Shown here one piece after another: positions 34,696 through 46,224 of a DNA stretch of 64,000 bases. The position numbers and the translations under genes were made by a program. The DNA comes from Dreissena polymorpha. Lineage: Eukaryota; Mollusca; Bivalvia; Myida; Dreissenidae. Location of the stretch: the NCBI RefSeq assembly GCF_020536995.1, contig NC_068366.1, forward strand, positions 30,782,890 through 30,846,889, in the 5' to 3' direction. The notes under the pieces are model-generated. The model ran no database searches. It was not told the origin of the DNA and saw only the letters and a list, made by a program, of their open reading frames with translations. Numbering within the stretch: the stretch's first letter is position 1; every line of letters starts with the position of its first letter.

Positions 34696-35908
34696 TTAGT
34701 TTTTTAAGCTTGAGCATCGTCCTTTTTCTACGTAACTTAAAATAATGAAATCTTCAATTAGTTCATCTGTCTGGTAACATTTAACTTCACCAAAATGTTC
34801 ATTGGTTATGTCCCAGCGTTGCAGGTGACTCGTTTTGTACGTGCATCCAATATTTAATTCCGATAAATCAAGCCAATCGAGTGACGATATGGAAGTAACA
34901 GCTTCGAAAATTTATACGGGGTGATATTGATAAATCAAGAGTTCCGGTAATGGTTTTGTCTTCGAATGCATTTCTAATTAAAAACCGAAAATGATTTCCT
35001 CTAAATGAAAGCGTGTTCAGCATGCAAACCTGTTAGATTGGTGTCGTGTATGCATGCGATTTTGTTGTAGTTTAAAATAAGGTTTAGTAATTTTTCAAAA
35101 ATATACAAACCGGTTGGAACACGAGTAAAAGTATTGTTAGCGAGTGAATGTCCATTATTCCATTGCCGTATGATAACGTTGTTCATAGATTGCATGTTGC
35201 TGTTTTCCATGTAAACATCGCATGTACTTTTGGAAAGAAATTCACGTTATTATTCTTAAATTGGAGTGCCGAATATTAAATTAGTTCGCTGTACACCTGT
35301 CGAACACATTAATTAAGCTGTTGTGAAAGTTATCATTAGATATTAAAATCAATGTATATAAATTCGTCAATTGGCGGACTACACATTGGGAATACAATTC
35401 GTCTGAACAGTGCAACAGGGAGCACATACTTATAAAATAACAGATTAAAGAAGCGTCCAAATTTCGCTAGTGTATGTGGATCCAATTTTACCAACGGGTT
35501 ATTTAAAATTTTGAGGTTACTAAACTTGAACAGTTTACTATTTGGAATTGTGTGAAAAATCACTACCCGTTAAGTTGAGGTGTGTTGCATTTCCTTCAAT
35601 TCCTCGAAATGCAAAAGCGCGTATGTGGGAAATATTATTGTCTGCCAATGGAATCAACAAGTTCGAGTAGTTCTGAAATGAAGCAAATTCATCGTCCACA
35701 ACACGCGTCATGGCATTGTCGCTAACATCAATTGTGAACGAGTAGCCGCATGATTCACGAGGAGCATTCAACCCAGGTATCCGTATAAGACCACGTGACG
35801 TGCATGTGACGCCGCTGCTGGTGTACTGACAAGGTCTCACTTGGTTGTTGTCCGAAAGGAAGTTTTCGACATTTGACGATGCGGTGGCCAGAAAATAAGT
35901 CCAATAGA
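34696..35908 (-). pseudogene. LRR secreted protein, decayed copy B
   Basis: Collinear with the open gene at 43655-45007. It has the acceptor TTTTTCAG at 35911-35909, then NNQVRPCQYTSSGVTCTSRG (almost identical to the open gene), LRR remnants (LADNNIS, RIPGL, TRVPTGLY) and the C-terminal cap (DWLDLSELNI, KCYQTDELIEDF, KGRC) to a stop at 34696-34698. The frame changes several times through small indels, and the LRR middle (about 35210-35340) is shortened, so it cannot encode a full protein. In this copy the frame stays open across the acceptor and gives a hydrophobic signal-like start (MNDMLFFSYILLFSFS) if left unspliced. Confidence 0.85.
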
Positions 35909-36719
35909 CTGAAAAAGAAAATAATAAAATGTATGAAAAAAACAACATATCATTCATTTAATAGTATTAGGTTGATATATCAATCTCGTTTAAACACATT
36001 TATCACTAATTATGGAGTATTGCTTACAGCTGTGTCGATGTTCACATAGACGGTGTGTTCGCATTGGTTAATCAGCCAACTCGACTTGCTTTTTTTTTAT
36101 TACTGCGATGGCGCCACAACGTGCGCAAGTTTAATATTCATGACCGAAGTCCTTTTCATTCGCTTAAGTTGCAAAGGACGATTCCAACACAGGAGGTTGC
36201 ACATCAGTTGTTACCGGTAAAAGGGTGAAATACCTCTCAATCGAATGTAAATATAAAATGAATTTTATCACTCTAAGGGACACATAACGTCGCTGGTGTT
36301 GGAATCCTGCTTCAGTTTTGGTTTCAGTTTTGTCGACCGACATATCGTAAACTGTCGAGTCAAACAATTACGTCATTTGACGCATGAAAGTCGACATAGT
36401 TGCGGTTCTCGAAAAACAGTGTCGTTATTTTATCTTTTATCATAGTGGTTTTATCAATATACGTAAAAAAGAAGATATTGAAATAAAACGTAAACCTTAT
36501 GGGCAAATAATGGACAAGTTAACAAGAAATAAAAACAGTTATAAAAAAATCATGTATGGTTAACGACAATTAAGAGATACTTGTAAAACATGTATGCCAC
36601 CAACTTGCAGCACATTCAATTCTTTCACCTGAACTTTGATCTCTTGATTTTCAAATCACTACATCGTCAAGACCTACCAGCGAACTAATTTATGTGAGTT
36701 TACACATTATCTTAATAGT
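35909..36719. other. 5' flank of LRR copy B
   Basis: Noncoding. Stretches at 36030-36090 and 36300-36420 match the flank of the open LRR gene (45130-45310), including GGTTAATCAGCC and CATATCGTAAACTGTC. They may mark the old shared promoter. Confidence 0.5.
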
Positions 36720-37625
36720 GAGTGGAAACAATATTCATAATACAGCCCATGTGACCTCGATCTTTTACCAGTTTGATTCCAAATCAGTAGGCAGTTTTCC
36801 TCCCAACTCAAAGCATACCAATTTTTATGATCCTAAGTAAAAGCCTTCTCTTGATATCAAGCAGAAACCAATATTGAGATGCAACAAAACATTACTTTTA
36901 CCTTTTTAAAGATGACCTTCCATTAAATATACATCTTCATTTCCAAATAATAAATGCACCGTTTTCTATGGTCTTAGGTCAAAGCATTCGAAAAATATTG
37001 CGTGGAAACGAATATCTTATTAAAGCTCATGTGACCTTGACAGTTAAAATGATGATCTTTAAATCAATAAGTCTCATTTATTCTTCCCAATTAACCAGCA
37101 TATCAACTTAAGTAATAGTAAGTAAAATTTAGACATCTCTAGATATCGTATGCTGCAAACAGTTTCTTGCTCGATGTCAAATATACTCATGTGACCTTAC
37201 CTGTGACCTGATAACCTCAAAATCAAAATGCGCATTCCTTTACCCAATGTATCAAAATGCATGTTCACACCATTCTAAAAATGTAATACCGCCGAAAAGA
37301 TTTCCTGATACATGTACAAGCCCTGCGACCTTGACCTTTGATCTAGTGATTTGAAGATCAATAGGTGTCTTCCCTTTGACCCAAGTTACCCCATTTGCTT
37401 GGTTCTTAGTGAAAGCGTGCTCAAGATAACGTGCAAAAATCGTCTTTTTTATGTCTAGTATGTAAATAATAATGTCAATATGGTGCTGATAATGTAAACT
37501 TCAATTTCATATCACAAGTAACAATGCCTGGAGTCAGAAAATAAACTGTGTTTAGACGGACATACTAATGAACAGACGTCCATGGTGTTCCAGTTATTCC
37601 ATCATACCGCCTTTACTTAGTTTAG
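36720..37625. repeat. Degenerate ~140-bp tandem array
   Basis: CATGTGACCT, or a variant followed by GA and AATCA/CAAAATCA, recurs near 36748, 37028, 37189 and 37320, with weaker units between. It ends in CATCATACCGCCTTTACTTAG-like sequence with a GATGGGGGTATGATTA tail. It is inserted in copy 1 of the segmental duplication and absent from copy 2. Confidence 0.55.
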
Positions 37626-38927
37626 ATGGGGGTATGATTAATGTTAAATGGTTTCACGAAATATAGACATAATTTAAATGACTACTTGAAATGATTACAA
37701 TTTTGATTCAATTTTAGTTTACGAGTCACTGATCCTAAGGAAAAGCACGTTAGGAAACAATCTTTGTGCCATGCACTGTGACCAGAACTTTGCACCTGTT
37801 TACCTTCATATCAGTAGTATTCTTCTTTTCCTACCATGTAAACATCATACCGATTGCATTGTTGGACGTACAAGCTCTTTACATCGGGCTGAAACGAATG
37901 GCCTACGAACCGATCTTCCTATCTACCGACCGACCAACAGACCGCATGAAAAATACACGTCTTCGAAAGGGATAATAATGGCGTAAAATGTATAGAAAAT
38001 AAGTAAAGAAATTATGTAACTTCATGATAGGTTTCTGACAAACAACATGGCCACCAAACGCGTACCGTTCAGTATTTGACAGAGAAGCTAACGCACGTTC
38101 TTGAATTCAAAATAGTCTTATATGAGTGGATAAAAAACTAAGTGAAGTATGCAAACGCAATTCGTCGATTTGAATGGAAAATGAGAACAAAACTGATACT
38201 TGGAATTGCTCTAGTGGTAATAAAAGACAGAGACTGCCTTATTTAGATATCTTCTTATCTGTTAATGTATGCATGTGTATTTAAATTGCGCAATATCATC
38301 TTCTTAAAGTTGTGTGGCTTTTGGTGGGAAAGACAAATGAGTCGCTTAATTGTGACCCCAGTAACGTACTCAAACTACCGGTCGTGCAGAAATTGCAGGT
38401 TCAGTTTACCTAAGGCGTTAAAGGTTATTTGTATCCACTAACCCGACCGACTCAAATATTTTGAACATAACCGACCCAGTGTTTGGTATTCCATTTTGAG
38501 TTTTTTTATCATTTTCGTGTGTTTTCAATTCGATCATATTTGCAGTTAACAATTAAGTTTACGGTAATGTTTGCTTCATTCGGTCATATTTGCTGAAGTA
38601 ACTTTAAAATAAAAGACAATATTTATATATGAACAGCTTAACTCCAGTAATAAACGGCCTCTTGAAGAGACGAACCCCAGTTGTTTCGGTTGATTACGAA
38701 ATGCGTAAAGACAAAAGTTCCAACACCAGTACTTAACAATCATTGCACAGACATATTTAAATAAATGAATCAAATTTATATTTTATTATCTAATTTTATT
38801 TGTTCTTCATTTACTTTGTAAATATATTTTGCTATATTTAACATTTTTTTATCTAAGGTTTGCATTCAACCATCGAACTTTACTAATAAATCAACATATT
38901 GTGTTCCGTCATTCATTGGCGTTGTAA
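37626..38927. other. Intergenic, duplicated flank and repeat remnants
   Basis: 37760-37990 holds a decayed dispersed repeat with ATCTACCGACCGACCAACAG and CTTCGAAAGGGATAATAA. 38140-38340 and 38420-38930 match 45640-45830 and 45890-46860 of the second duplication copy. No gene. Confidence 0.45.
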
Positions 38928-39770
38928 ATATAGGTTGCTATATTTATATCTTTATTGCCAGTAGAAACAGGAAACGTGTGAGTACACAGCCTTGCCTCAC
39001 TCAGGTTCTTACTTCGAATGCGTCGGTAAGCTGTCTGCCGTGAACGATTCTGCAGGTCATTCGTCCATAACACTTCCGGATGTTGTTGTGGATCTTTTCT
39101 GTAATGTCTAATTAGTATGCAGATGGACAATCGGTCAGTGCTGTCGAACATTTTCTCATTGCCAATGATCGTTCCAGGATGATTCGCAGATGTGCGATCT
39201 GATTCATGCATGGTCTCCCCTTTCAGAGGCCAGCAAGTTGCTCTCAAAAATGAGGTACGGCGTCCTTTATTCGATTAACCAGGATTTAATTTAACCCCTT
39301 TCTTGGAATGGACAACATCGTTCTCCATTGGTAGTTAGAGCAGATCCTGGTTTTGCCTTTCTCCTGCTTTCTACACTGTTGATATTTTTTTCTTCCTCCC
39401 ATATCTTCCTGGAGAGCGGTTAGAGTAGCTCAACGTTGGCTGCGACGTCAGCCTTTACCGCTTCTGTCGGTATGCTGCCAAATCCTGCAGACTAGCCGTT
39501 CTTCGATGGCTTGATGGCGCTTCGGATCTCATCCTTGGTGGCTGCGCAGCACTTAATTTGCAAATATAATTGGCAATATCTCGGGGGTTTGCTGTAGCTG
39601 GCCTGTGCAGTAGCTCCTGGAAGTGCTTGATTCGCCTATTATTATTTCCTTCGTCGCATTCTTTTACTCCCCCGCTCCTGTGCCTGACTGGCCTTTCTGT
39701 CTTAGCATTCTTTCCTTCTATTCTCAAGATGATGGAGTAAAGGTAAATGGTTCTGTGTATTGGTTTGCAG
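38928..39770 (-). pseudogene. Decayed LINE reverse-transcriptase fragment
   Basis: Translated pieces on the minus strand keep the order of a non-LTR retrotransposon RT: HFQELLHRPATANPRDIAN, then GKTRICSNYQWRTMLSIP (compare the usual CSNYRGITLLSIPGK), LNQILVNRIKDAV, EQLAGLK, and EKMFDSTDRLSICILIRHYR (compare EKAFDSVDR...LLRHYG). The frame is broken by stops and indels in several places, and motif C and the 3' end are missing. By motif style it may be RTE-like. It lies in duplication copy 1 and has no counterpart in copy 2, so it inserted after the duplication. Confidence 0.75.
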
Positions 39771-40449
39771 AGAATTATTTACATATCATGCCGTCATACA
39801 CATAAGATCAAACTCGCAGTTTATTTTGTTAAATGCTGATTTGTTCCTGTTGGTTGTATGTTCTTCATATTTTATAACAACGAAGACAGTAGTTCAATAT
39901 AAGGCGCTTTTCCGATCCCAACAACAATCTCAAACAAATGTAGTCGTGCAGATGGAAAACTTGTTCAAACAGAAAGTTTTAATGTAATCTTCGGTGGAAC
40001 TCTGTTTATACAAATTTAACTCGTGGAAACAATTGTGTCCGTCGTATGTTCGAAATTAGTAAGTCTCTATAACGAGAATGCTGACTTCTGTGAATGACTT
40101 AGTATGTCGTTGTTACGACATATTCAACCAATCAGAATACGCGTATTTGGAAATAATTGTAAATAATTGTAAAGCGCAAAACCCTCCGTTTTATATCACA
40201 CGCAATTATATAATAAATATAAACTAGCACAAATTATCGCCGTCATATACATCTTATAGTATATGTGATGAAATTATGGGTAATAGTTACAAAACTCTGC
40301 TATGCTTATTCTGTGTGAAGAAACGCAATAATTGGCGGAGTGTCAGTAAGTTACTGTGATTCAATTAAACGCAAATAAGTGCAATTTTGTGCCAAAATTT
40401 TCATTTTTAAAAAGTAAATAATAAAGTATACAAAACCATAAAAAATAAA
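39771..40449. other. Duplicated noncoding stretch upstream of the SAP ORF
   Basis: 39950-40340 matches 48200-48400 and 50360-50490 in the second copy, where a LINE splits the match. The last 100 bases before the SAP ORF are AT-rich and could be its 5' UTR. Confidence 0.45.
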
Positions 40450-40779
40450 ATGTCGGAGTTTTCTTCTTATACAGTTGCGGAATTAAATACGTATTTAAAA
40501 GACAGTGGTATTTCTTTTAGTGGAAATCGAAAGGCAGAGCTTGCGCAACTTTGTATGAAAGCTAAACAACTTCAAATTGCTGTAGATCCGGATGGATGGT
40601 CTGAAAATAAAGCAAAAGTGATTTCGCAGAAACTTTTCACGGGCGACTGTTATTTAACCTCCCCTGATCTGCATGAAGGTACTTCTGACATATCCAATCT
40701 ACCTGGAATCAGCATCTGTGATATCTACAACTACATGTACCTTATTTGGTATGACCAATTTACCCAGCAAACACAATAA
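40450..40779 (+). CDS. SAP-domain protein, N-terminal fragment
   Basis: 109 residues from ATG at 40450. Residues about 7-42 match the SAP helix-extension-helix fold (YTVAELNTYLKDSGISFSGN, then RKAELAQLCMKA), a DNA-binding domain named after SAF-A/B, Acinus and PIAS. The rest includes DPDGWSENK and LPGISICDIYNYMYLIWY. From memory, SAP followed by an LP-x-I-x2-DIYNYL stretch starts many invertebrate proteins that carry a YqaJ-type nuclease further on, so this may be their first exon or a broken remnant. A possible donor (TTTG|GTATGA) lies at 40748-40754, but no matching downstream exon was found before the next repeats. Confidence is good for the domain and low for the full gene. Confidence 0.6.
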   Translation: MSEFSSYTVAELNTYLKDSGISFSGNRKAELAQLCMKAKQLQIAVDPDGWSENKAKVISQKLFTGDCYLTSPDLHEGTSDISNLPGISICDIYNYMYLIWYDQFTQQTQ

Positions 40780-41527
40780 CATTGTAAAAACTTTATTATA
40801 ACGTTCTACATAACGTTGGTAAAACGTCCATACGACGTGAAAATGTGGACTCCATATAACCTTGTTATAACGTTATAAAATTATTTATAAAGTAACCAAA
40901 ATGCAACCTTTAAATGACCTAACTGTATCAATGACACACTACACAACACGCCATATTATTTTTTTTATTGCAACATTATAAAACAATCAAACAATGTTAA
41001 CCTAACAAACTGAAGAATTTTAGTTCAATAATTAATGAATGTTATGTTTTCAGTTGTTAACAATTGTTAAACAAAAGAACATTAACAAACTAAAAAAGGA
41101 TGGAATATAAACAATCTACAAGAATCATTTAAAGTTCATATACTCAATTAGTTGGCTAGAACAATTAACTTCTGGTAACCATGTCTATTCAGACAGAGCA
41201 TTTGTGAAAGATTACCCAGTTAAAATCACAAAACTTTCTACATTGCATCCATGGAAGTGTCACAACTTAATATATGTAATGCATAAAAAAGAAGATATGC
41301 AGATTTTACCTTGTAATCACAGATATTTTTTTTTCAAAATAAGGTTGAAGTTTTGTAAGAACATTTTTTTCCTAACCTCATAACTTCCATTTGTTGTGTA
41401 TGTCAAAACCTCCAAACTAAGAAAACAGGAAGTTCATACTTCATTTATAATGACTCTGTCTATTATTACAATAATTAATCAACTTGTCTACAACTGCAAG
41501 AAATTAAACATCGATATAAGACATAAA
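40780..41527. other. Intergenic, TTATAACGTTATAA-rich
   Basis: 40790-40880 carries several ATAACGTT words, including one full palindrome TTATAACGTTATAA (about 40863-40876), a short repeat remnant. Otherwise no feature. Confidence 0.4.
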
Positions 41528-41533
41528 AAAGTT

Positions 41534-41804
41534 GTTTGTTTCCACTAACATATCGCCAAAAAAATAGGGTAGGTAGGTCGCCGCAACTTTTCCATCTAAT
41601 TTTTTTATCTTTACACGTTTTCCACTAAAAAAAGTGAATTCAATGACAAAAGTCTTCCAATTGTCTATGCAATATCATTTCTATCTAATTCTGTGATGGC
41701 AAAATCATAATTTGATAAAATAATCCAGTTTAACAAATTCAATTAAAATACTTGTCTTCAAATGGCCAAAACAATTAGGATAGGTCGGGTCAGTGGAAAC
41801 AAAC
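41534..41804. mobile_element. 271-bp MITE with 6-bp target duplication
   Basis: The ends GTTTGTTTCCACTAAC and GTCAGTGGAAACAAAC are inverted repeats (15 of 16). Both are flanked by AAAGTT (41528-41533 and 41805-41810). Internal GGGTAGGTAGGTCG and GGATAGGTCGGGTC sit next to the ends. Partial relatives begin GTTATTTGTATCCACTAACC near 38424 and GTTGTTTGTATCCGCTCACC near 45892. Confidence 0.8.
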
Positions 41805-42299
41805 AAAGTTTTGTAGGCATTACCGACAAAGCCAATAATGTTTTTATAACACAATGTTTAAGTTTTGGTCTCTTATTAATCACACACAAATTTAAAAACA
41901 ATCATGTCGGTTTTGCGTTACTTCTACAAAGTTTAAAAACAGTCCTATAGCTTTCTGTTCATACTCAGAACATTTGTTCTCGACACACATACACAAGTAA
42001 ACATTTACACTTATGAAAGTATATACAATTTGCAAATTTTCCAGGTTACAAAATTAAAAATATTTTAACATACACAGAAAATACTTATAAATATTAAAGA
42101 CAATATCATTTCGTTACAGGCCCATAAAGTTTCAGAGAAAACAATTTCTGAGACATGTTCTGTGTTGTTGACATTGTGATCAGCAATGACAATGTGGCTG
42201 AAGACGAGGCCCTCTGGCTTTGCTTAAGTGACAGTAGGACGAGATTTGTTATGATACAAAGAATCACCTTACGATAGCATAGCTCCTTACGAAGGGAGC

Positions 42300-42484
42300 C
42301 ATTGTTGTTTACCTGCTCGATGTATAGCACAGATAAACATGAGATGTTCCATCAATAAACGCATAGTTGTATGCAAACCTCTAGGCGTTTCGTAATATGC
42401 CTGTGCCTCGACTGAGAATAGAACTGGGACAATCTGGTTTGGAAGTCTAGTGTTTAACCATTTGACCACCCCACCACTATGCAT
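42300..42484 (-). repeat. Decayed tRNA-derived SINE or tRNA pseudogene
   Basis: The minus strand begins GTGGTGGGGTGGTCAAATGG (A-box-like GTGGTCAAATGG), then ACTAGACTTCCAAACCAG (an anticodon-arm-like stretch with loop CTTCCAA, as in tRNA-Gly UCC), then CCCAGTTCTATTCTC (degenerate B box). Stems are poorly kept, so this is not a working tRNA. Confidence 0.55.
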
Positions 42485-43654
42485 GTTTTTTTCTTTCTAA
42501 CACTTCGTTTCAGTTCCACTGGTGTAAGCTGTTGTATGTTATGTCACGTTTTTCAAATGACAGAATGCCACTGAAACCTTTTACTATTTGACTTTTGGAA
42601 AATTAGAGGACTCCTGAATTTGCGAAGTCTGTGGAATGTATTTGAGATCTTCAGGATGACAATGCGTGTTTGAGATCTACATTTAAACCCTCATAAGAAA
42701 GACTCTTTGCCAATTATGCAAAGAAAGCTTATTCAATATATTCGTTCCTTTTTTCAACTGATGGTTTAGGCAGATAACTAGAATCTTATAATCTATGACT
42801 ATGTATATATTGGCCATGAACAATGCCATTTTCAAGTGCTATTAAACAATTTCCCGTCTCTCGGTTTAAATAATTTAACTCATCTGGTTGTTTACAACAA
42901 TGCACTTAATACATCCGGTCATGTATAATGGTGTTGCACTAAGCCAGAAGCAATTTGGCTATGTTGTGACCAACCTTTTAGTCCTAGAGAGCTTTTGTGT
43001 ACGTATGCTTAGAATTATACAATAATTGTGTTCATTTCGCCTATTCATGTTTGTTTCTTTTACTGTTTGCCACTTGGTACTTTGTATCTTTTTCTTTTGC
43101 AAGTTCACATTAAGATTACCAATTAGTTTTTAGAGTTCATCACTTTCATTGTACAAAATAATGCAAAAGCGTCAGGTTTTATTCAGTATTGCATTGAAAT
43201 GCTTGTCTCTGATAAAACATTTATAGACATTGTAAAACTAAAATTAATTAAGTTTAACGTGTATTGCTTGAGAAGGAGTAAGAGTTTGGGGATTTCAGAC
43301 ACAGTGTCAATATTAGCAGTGCATGATGATGCATGATTTTTGCTATAGTATCAAAAACAGCAGGGTGTTCGATACTTTAAATTTTATTGAAACCCATAAA
43401 GTTGATGTTTTCAATGAATATTTCTACAAATTCGAAAATAACTGAACAATACTGTAATATTTAATCGATACAATAACTGTTCCGAATATACACATCAAAA
43501 TATAAAGTAATGATTTATATGCTGATAATATTTCATTAAAAAAAAGCAACATCAACATAGTTTTCAATAACTAACTCGTGTGCTTCTTATTGTTGTTATA
43601 TTCATTTAGGGAAGTCGAGCAACGTGCACAACACATTCAACAAGACATCGTTTA
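42485..43654. other. 3' flank of the open LRR gene
   Basis: No gene. On the minus strand AATAAA occurs at 43388-43383, about 270 bases after the LRR stop, and is a candidate polyadenylation signal. Confidence 0.4.
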
Positions 43655-45007
43655 TCAACAACGACCTTGGTCGATGTAAGTTTTAATAAACTCTTCAATC
43701 AATTCATCCGTTCGGTAGCATTTCGACAAGTTGAAGTCAATGTTGGAGATATTCCAGCTTTGTGTATGTACCATGTCACACGTACATTCAATGTTGGAGC
43801 CATTCAAATCAAGCCAATCCAACATTGGCAGGGTTGTAATCGCCTCCGATATTTCGGTCAGGAGAGTGCCATCTAAATTGACAAACGATAATTGTGTGCA
43901 ATCTTTAAAGGCGTGTCTTGTGATAAAGCGAATGGGATTTCCATCTAGTAAAAGTCTTTGCAAGTGGGACATACCCTCCAAATCACTGTCATAAATATAC
44001 GATATTTTATTGTTACTTAGTCTCAAATCTCTCAATTTCTCAAACACAAAAAGTCCAGTAGGAATACGAGTGAAACGGTTGCGTTGGAGAGCCAAAATCT
44101 GCGTTTTGTTTTCATGGTGCCAGTTACCTATATCTATATATTGCATGCTATTGTTTTGAAGATCCATCACATTGCGTACATTCAACATGTGGATTGTGTT
44201 TGGAATAAAGTCAACATCATTTTCTCTGAATATCAGAAATCGTAGATTTAAAGCGTAACCATTACAGTTTTCAAATAGACTTGATGCGCTGTAGTTGAAA
44301 TTGTAGTTGTGGGTCAAAATCAATGTGTCTAAGTTTTTGAATTCACAAAACGCAGAAGACATTTTGCGTAATTGCGAGTGATCAATTGTCAGTTGCCATA
44401 AATTGCTGAGCCCATGGAAGGCGGACGATCCCAAATGTTCAAATGGTATATTAGAGATGTGAAGGTTCCGTAGCTCTCGAAGAAAATGTAACTCAGTTGG
44501 CCAATGCAGCATGTGAGACATGTCAATAAAGAATTCCTTTAAGGTGCGTCCGAGTTTTGACATTGTATCAGGATTCAATTTGAGCAATTCATTATCTAGA
44601 ATGTCGAGACTGTTTAACTTGTGCAATGTTCCAATCCCATATGGGATTGTGGCCAGAGCATTGCCCGTTACGTTGAGGTGCGCTATATTTCCTTCGAGTC
44701 CTCGAAACGCATAATCGCTAATAAAGGAAATATTATTGTCCGCCAATGAAAGCGACATATTCGAGCAGTTCTGGAATATAGCGAATACGTCATCCTCAAC
44801 ACGTGTGATGGCATTGTTGCTGACATCAATTGTGAACGAGTAGCCGCATGGTCCACGAGATGCTTTGAACCCAGGGATCATAGAAAGACCACGTGACGTG
44901 CACGTGACGCCACTGCTGGTGTACTGACAAGGTTCCACTTGGTTGTTGTCCAGAAGGAAGCTTTCGACATTTGATAATGCGGTGGCCAGCAAAAGCAGTA
45001 TAAGTGA
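43655..45007 (-). CDS. Secreted leucine-rich-repeat protein (open copy C)
   Basis: An unbroken exon of about 450 codons after an ATTTTCAG acceptor (first exon base 45007); the start codon must lie in an upstream exon I could not identify. The exon opens with a hydrophobic SLILLLLATA that would complete a signal peptide. Next comes an N-terminal Cys cap (CQYTSSGVTCTSRGLSMIP), about 13 LRRs (SLADNNISFISDYAFRG, LQRNRFTRIPTGLFVF, LLLDGNPIRFITRHAFK) and a C-terminal Cys cap (ECTCDM, SKCYRTDELIEEF). It ends ...DQGRC with no membrane segment or TIR domain, so the product should be secreted. Several N-x-S/T sites fit that. LRR ectodomains of this kind act in pathogen or ligand recognition; the ligand is unknown. 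Two decayed paralogues lie downstream on the same strand, so this is the surviving member of a local family. Confidence 0.85.
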   Translation of the reverse strand, partial: SLILLLLATALSNVESFLLDNNQVEPCQYTSSGVTCTSRGLSMIPGFKASRGPCGYSFTIDVSNNAITRVEDDVFAIFQNCSNMSLSLADNNISFISDYAFRGLEGNIAHLNVTGNALATIPYGIGTLHKLNSLDILDNELLKLNPDTMSKLGRTLKEFFIDMSHMLHWPTELHFLRELRNLHISNIPFEHLGSSAFHGLSNLWQLTIDHSQLRKMSSAFCEFKNLDTLILTHNYNFNYSASSLFENCNGYALNLRFLIFRENDVDFIPNTIHMLNVRNVMDLQNNSMQYIDIGNWHHENKTQILALQRNRFTRIPTGLFVFEKLRDLRLSNNKISYIYDSDLEGMSHLQRLLLDGNPIRFITRHAFKDCTQLSFVNLDGTLLTEISEAITTLPMLDWLDLNGSNIECTCDMVHTQSWNISNIDFNLSKCYRTDELIEEFIKTYIDQGRC

Positions 45008-46224
45008 CTGAAAATAAAAATAATAATATACATTTGTATATGAAACAACGACGATTGTGTTAATCTAGTAGTATTGGGTTAAAATTACCAGCTACAATAT
45101 ACACACTTAAGAATTTTATTACGGAAAATTAATTACAGTCGTGTTAATGTTCACGTGAACGCTGCGGTCGGATTGGTTAATCAGCCCACGTGATCAGGAA
45201 TCCTGTTTTGGTTTCAGGTTTGTCAAAAGGCATATCGTAAACTGTCTAGCGAAACCAATGTTAGCCCACTCATTTGCGGTTTCCGCAACACGGTGGCGTT
45301 ATTTTTCAATTAAGTGGGTTCACTCGGTGAATGGGAAACGAGTCGTATGGTCGTATGATCTAGTATGAATGCGGCGTTTATTCAAAAAGCGATTTCAAAG
45401 CAATGTGTCCCCGCTTCTTCAAAGGAGAAAACAACTTTCGATGCAAACTTAAAGACAAATAATGTAAAACTTATAGATAAATAAGAAATTAGCAATTATA
45501 TATAATGTCAGAGAATCTCGTGCTCGAAAAGTATAATGCAGATTTGAAAGTTCTTTATGTTAATACTTCCTGTTATTTAACAAGCATTGTAAATCGACTG
45601 ACATCAAATCTAAAAATGAATGTACAAACTTACTGCGAAGTATGCAAACGCCATTCTTCGTTTAGAATATGAACGTAAGAATACACTGATATTGTCAGTT
45701 GCTCTCGTGGCAATTTAGGACATCGTCCTAATTTAGAGATCTTCTTATCGGTTAATGTATGTATGCAGGTAAATTGAGAAATATTATCTTCTTAAAGTTG
45801 TGTATATTTTTGTGAAGACAAACACACAAAATGTTCAGTCTTCTGAAATGTGCAGAAATCAAAGGTTCGTTTTACATTAGGCGTAAACAAGTTGTTTGTA
45901 TCCGCTCACCAGACCGACCAAACTTGAGTACGTCGATCTAAAACATGTTTGGTATTCTAGGTTAAATATTCGATCATATTTTAATAAATTCGATCATATT
46001 CACTTCATGTAAATAAAGTATTAAGTTTGTGATAGTTTTTGCTTCATTCGATCATTTTCGCTAAATCAAAGTTATTTAAATAAAAATTAACATTAAAATC
46101 GAAAATGTTAAATCGGTAGTGGGTTAATTTCTGAATATTATTGCATATTCTTATTTAAGTGGGGATTCTTTAAAAAAAAAAATTTTTTTGCCTGATCAAA
46201 GGTTTTAAGTCTAGCCCTGAAAAT
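45008..46224. other. 5' flank of open LRR gene
   Basis: Holds the intron and probably the missing first exon and promoter of the LRR gene. Segments at 45130-45310, 45640-45830 and 45890-46080 match duplication copy 1. No other gene. Confidence 0.4.

Larger units (their letters stand above)
34696..40340. repeat. Segmental duplication, copy 1
   Basis: Shares islands of clear similarity, in the same order and direction, with 43655-50490. These are the LRR gene, its upstream flank (GGTTAATCAGCC, ATATCGTAAACTGTC), an AAGTATGCAAACGC block with ATCATCTTCTTAAAGTTGTG, a GGCTCTTGAAGAGAC-type block, a GAAATTAGTAAGTCT block with ATAATTGTAAAGCGCAAA, and a GCTTATTCTNTGNGA block. The islands are separated by repeats specific to this copy. 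Confidence 0.7.

Noticed and set aside
35538-35957. Treating the front of LRR copy B as a real short gene
   Set aside because: The frame breaks soon after the first repeats and the rest of the homologous gene continues in other frames, so it is the front of a pseudogene.
42300-42484. Functional tRNA-Gly gene on the minus strand
   Set aside because: The anticodon-loop-like stretch is present, but the stems do not pair and the B box is degraded; better a SINE head or pseudogene.
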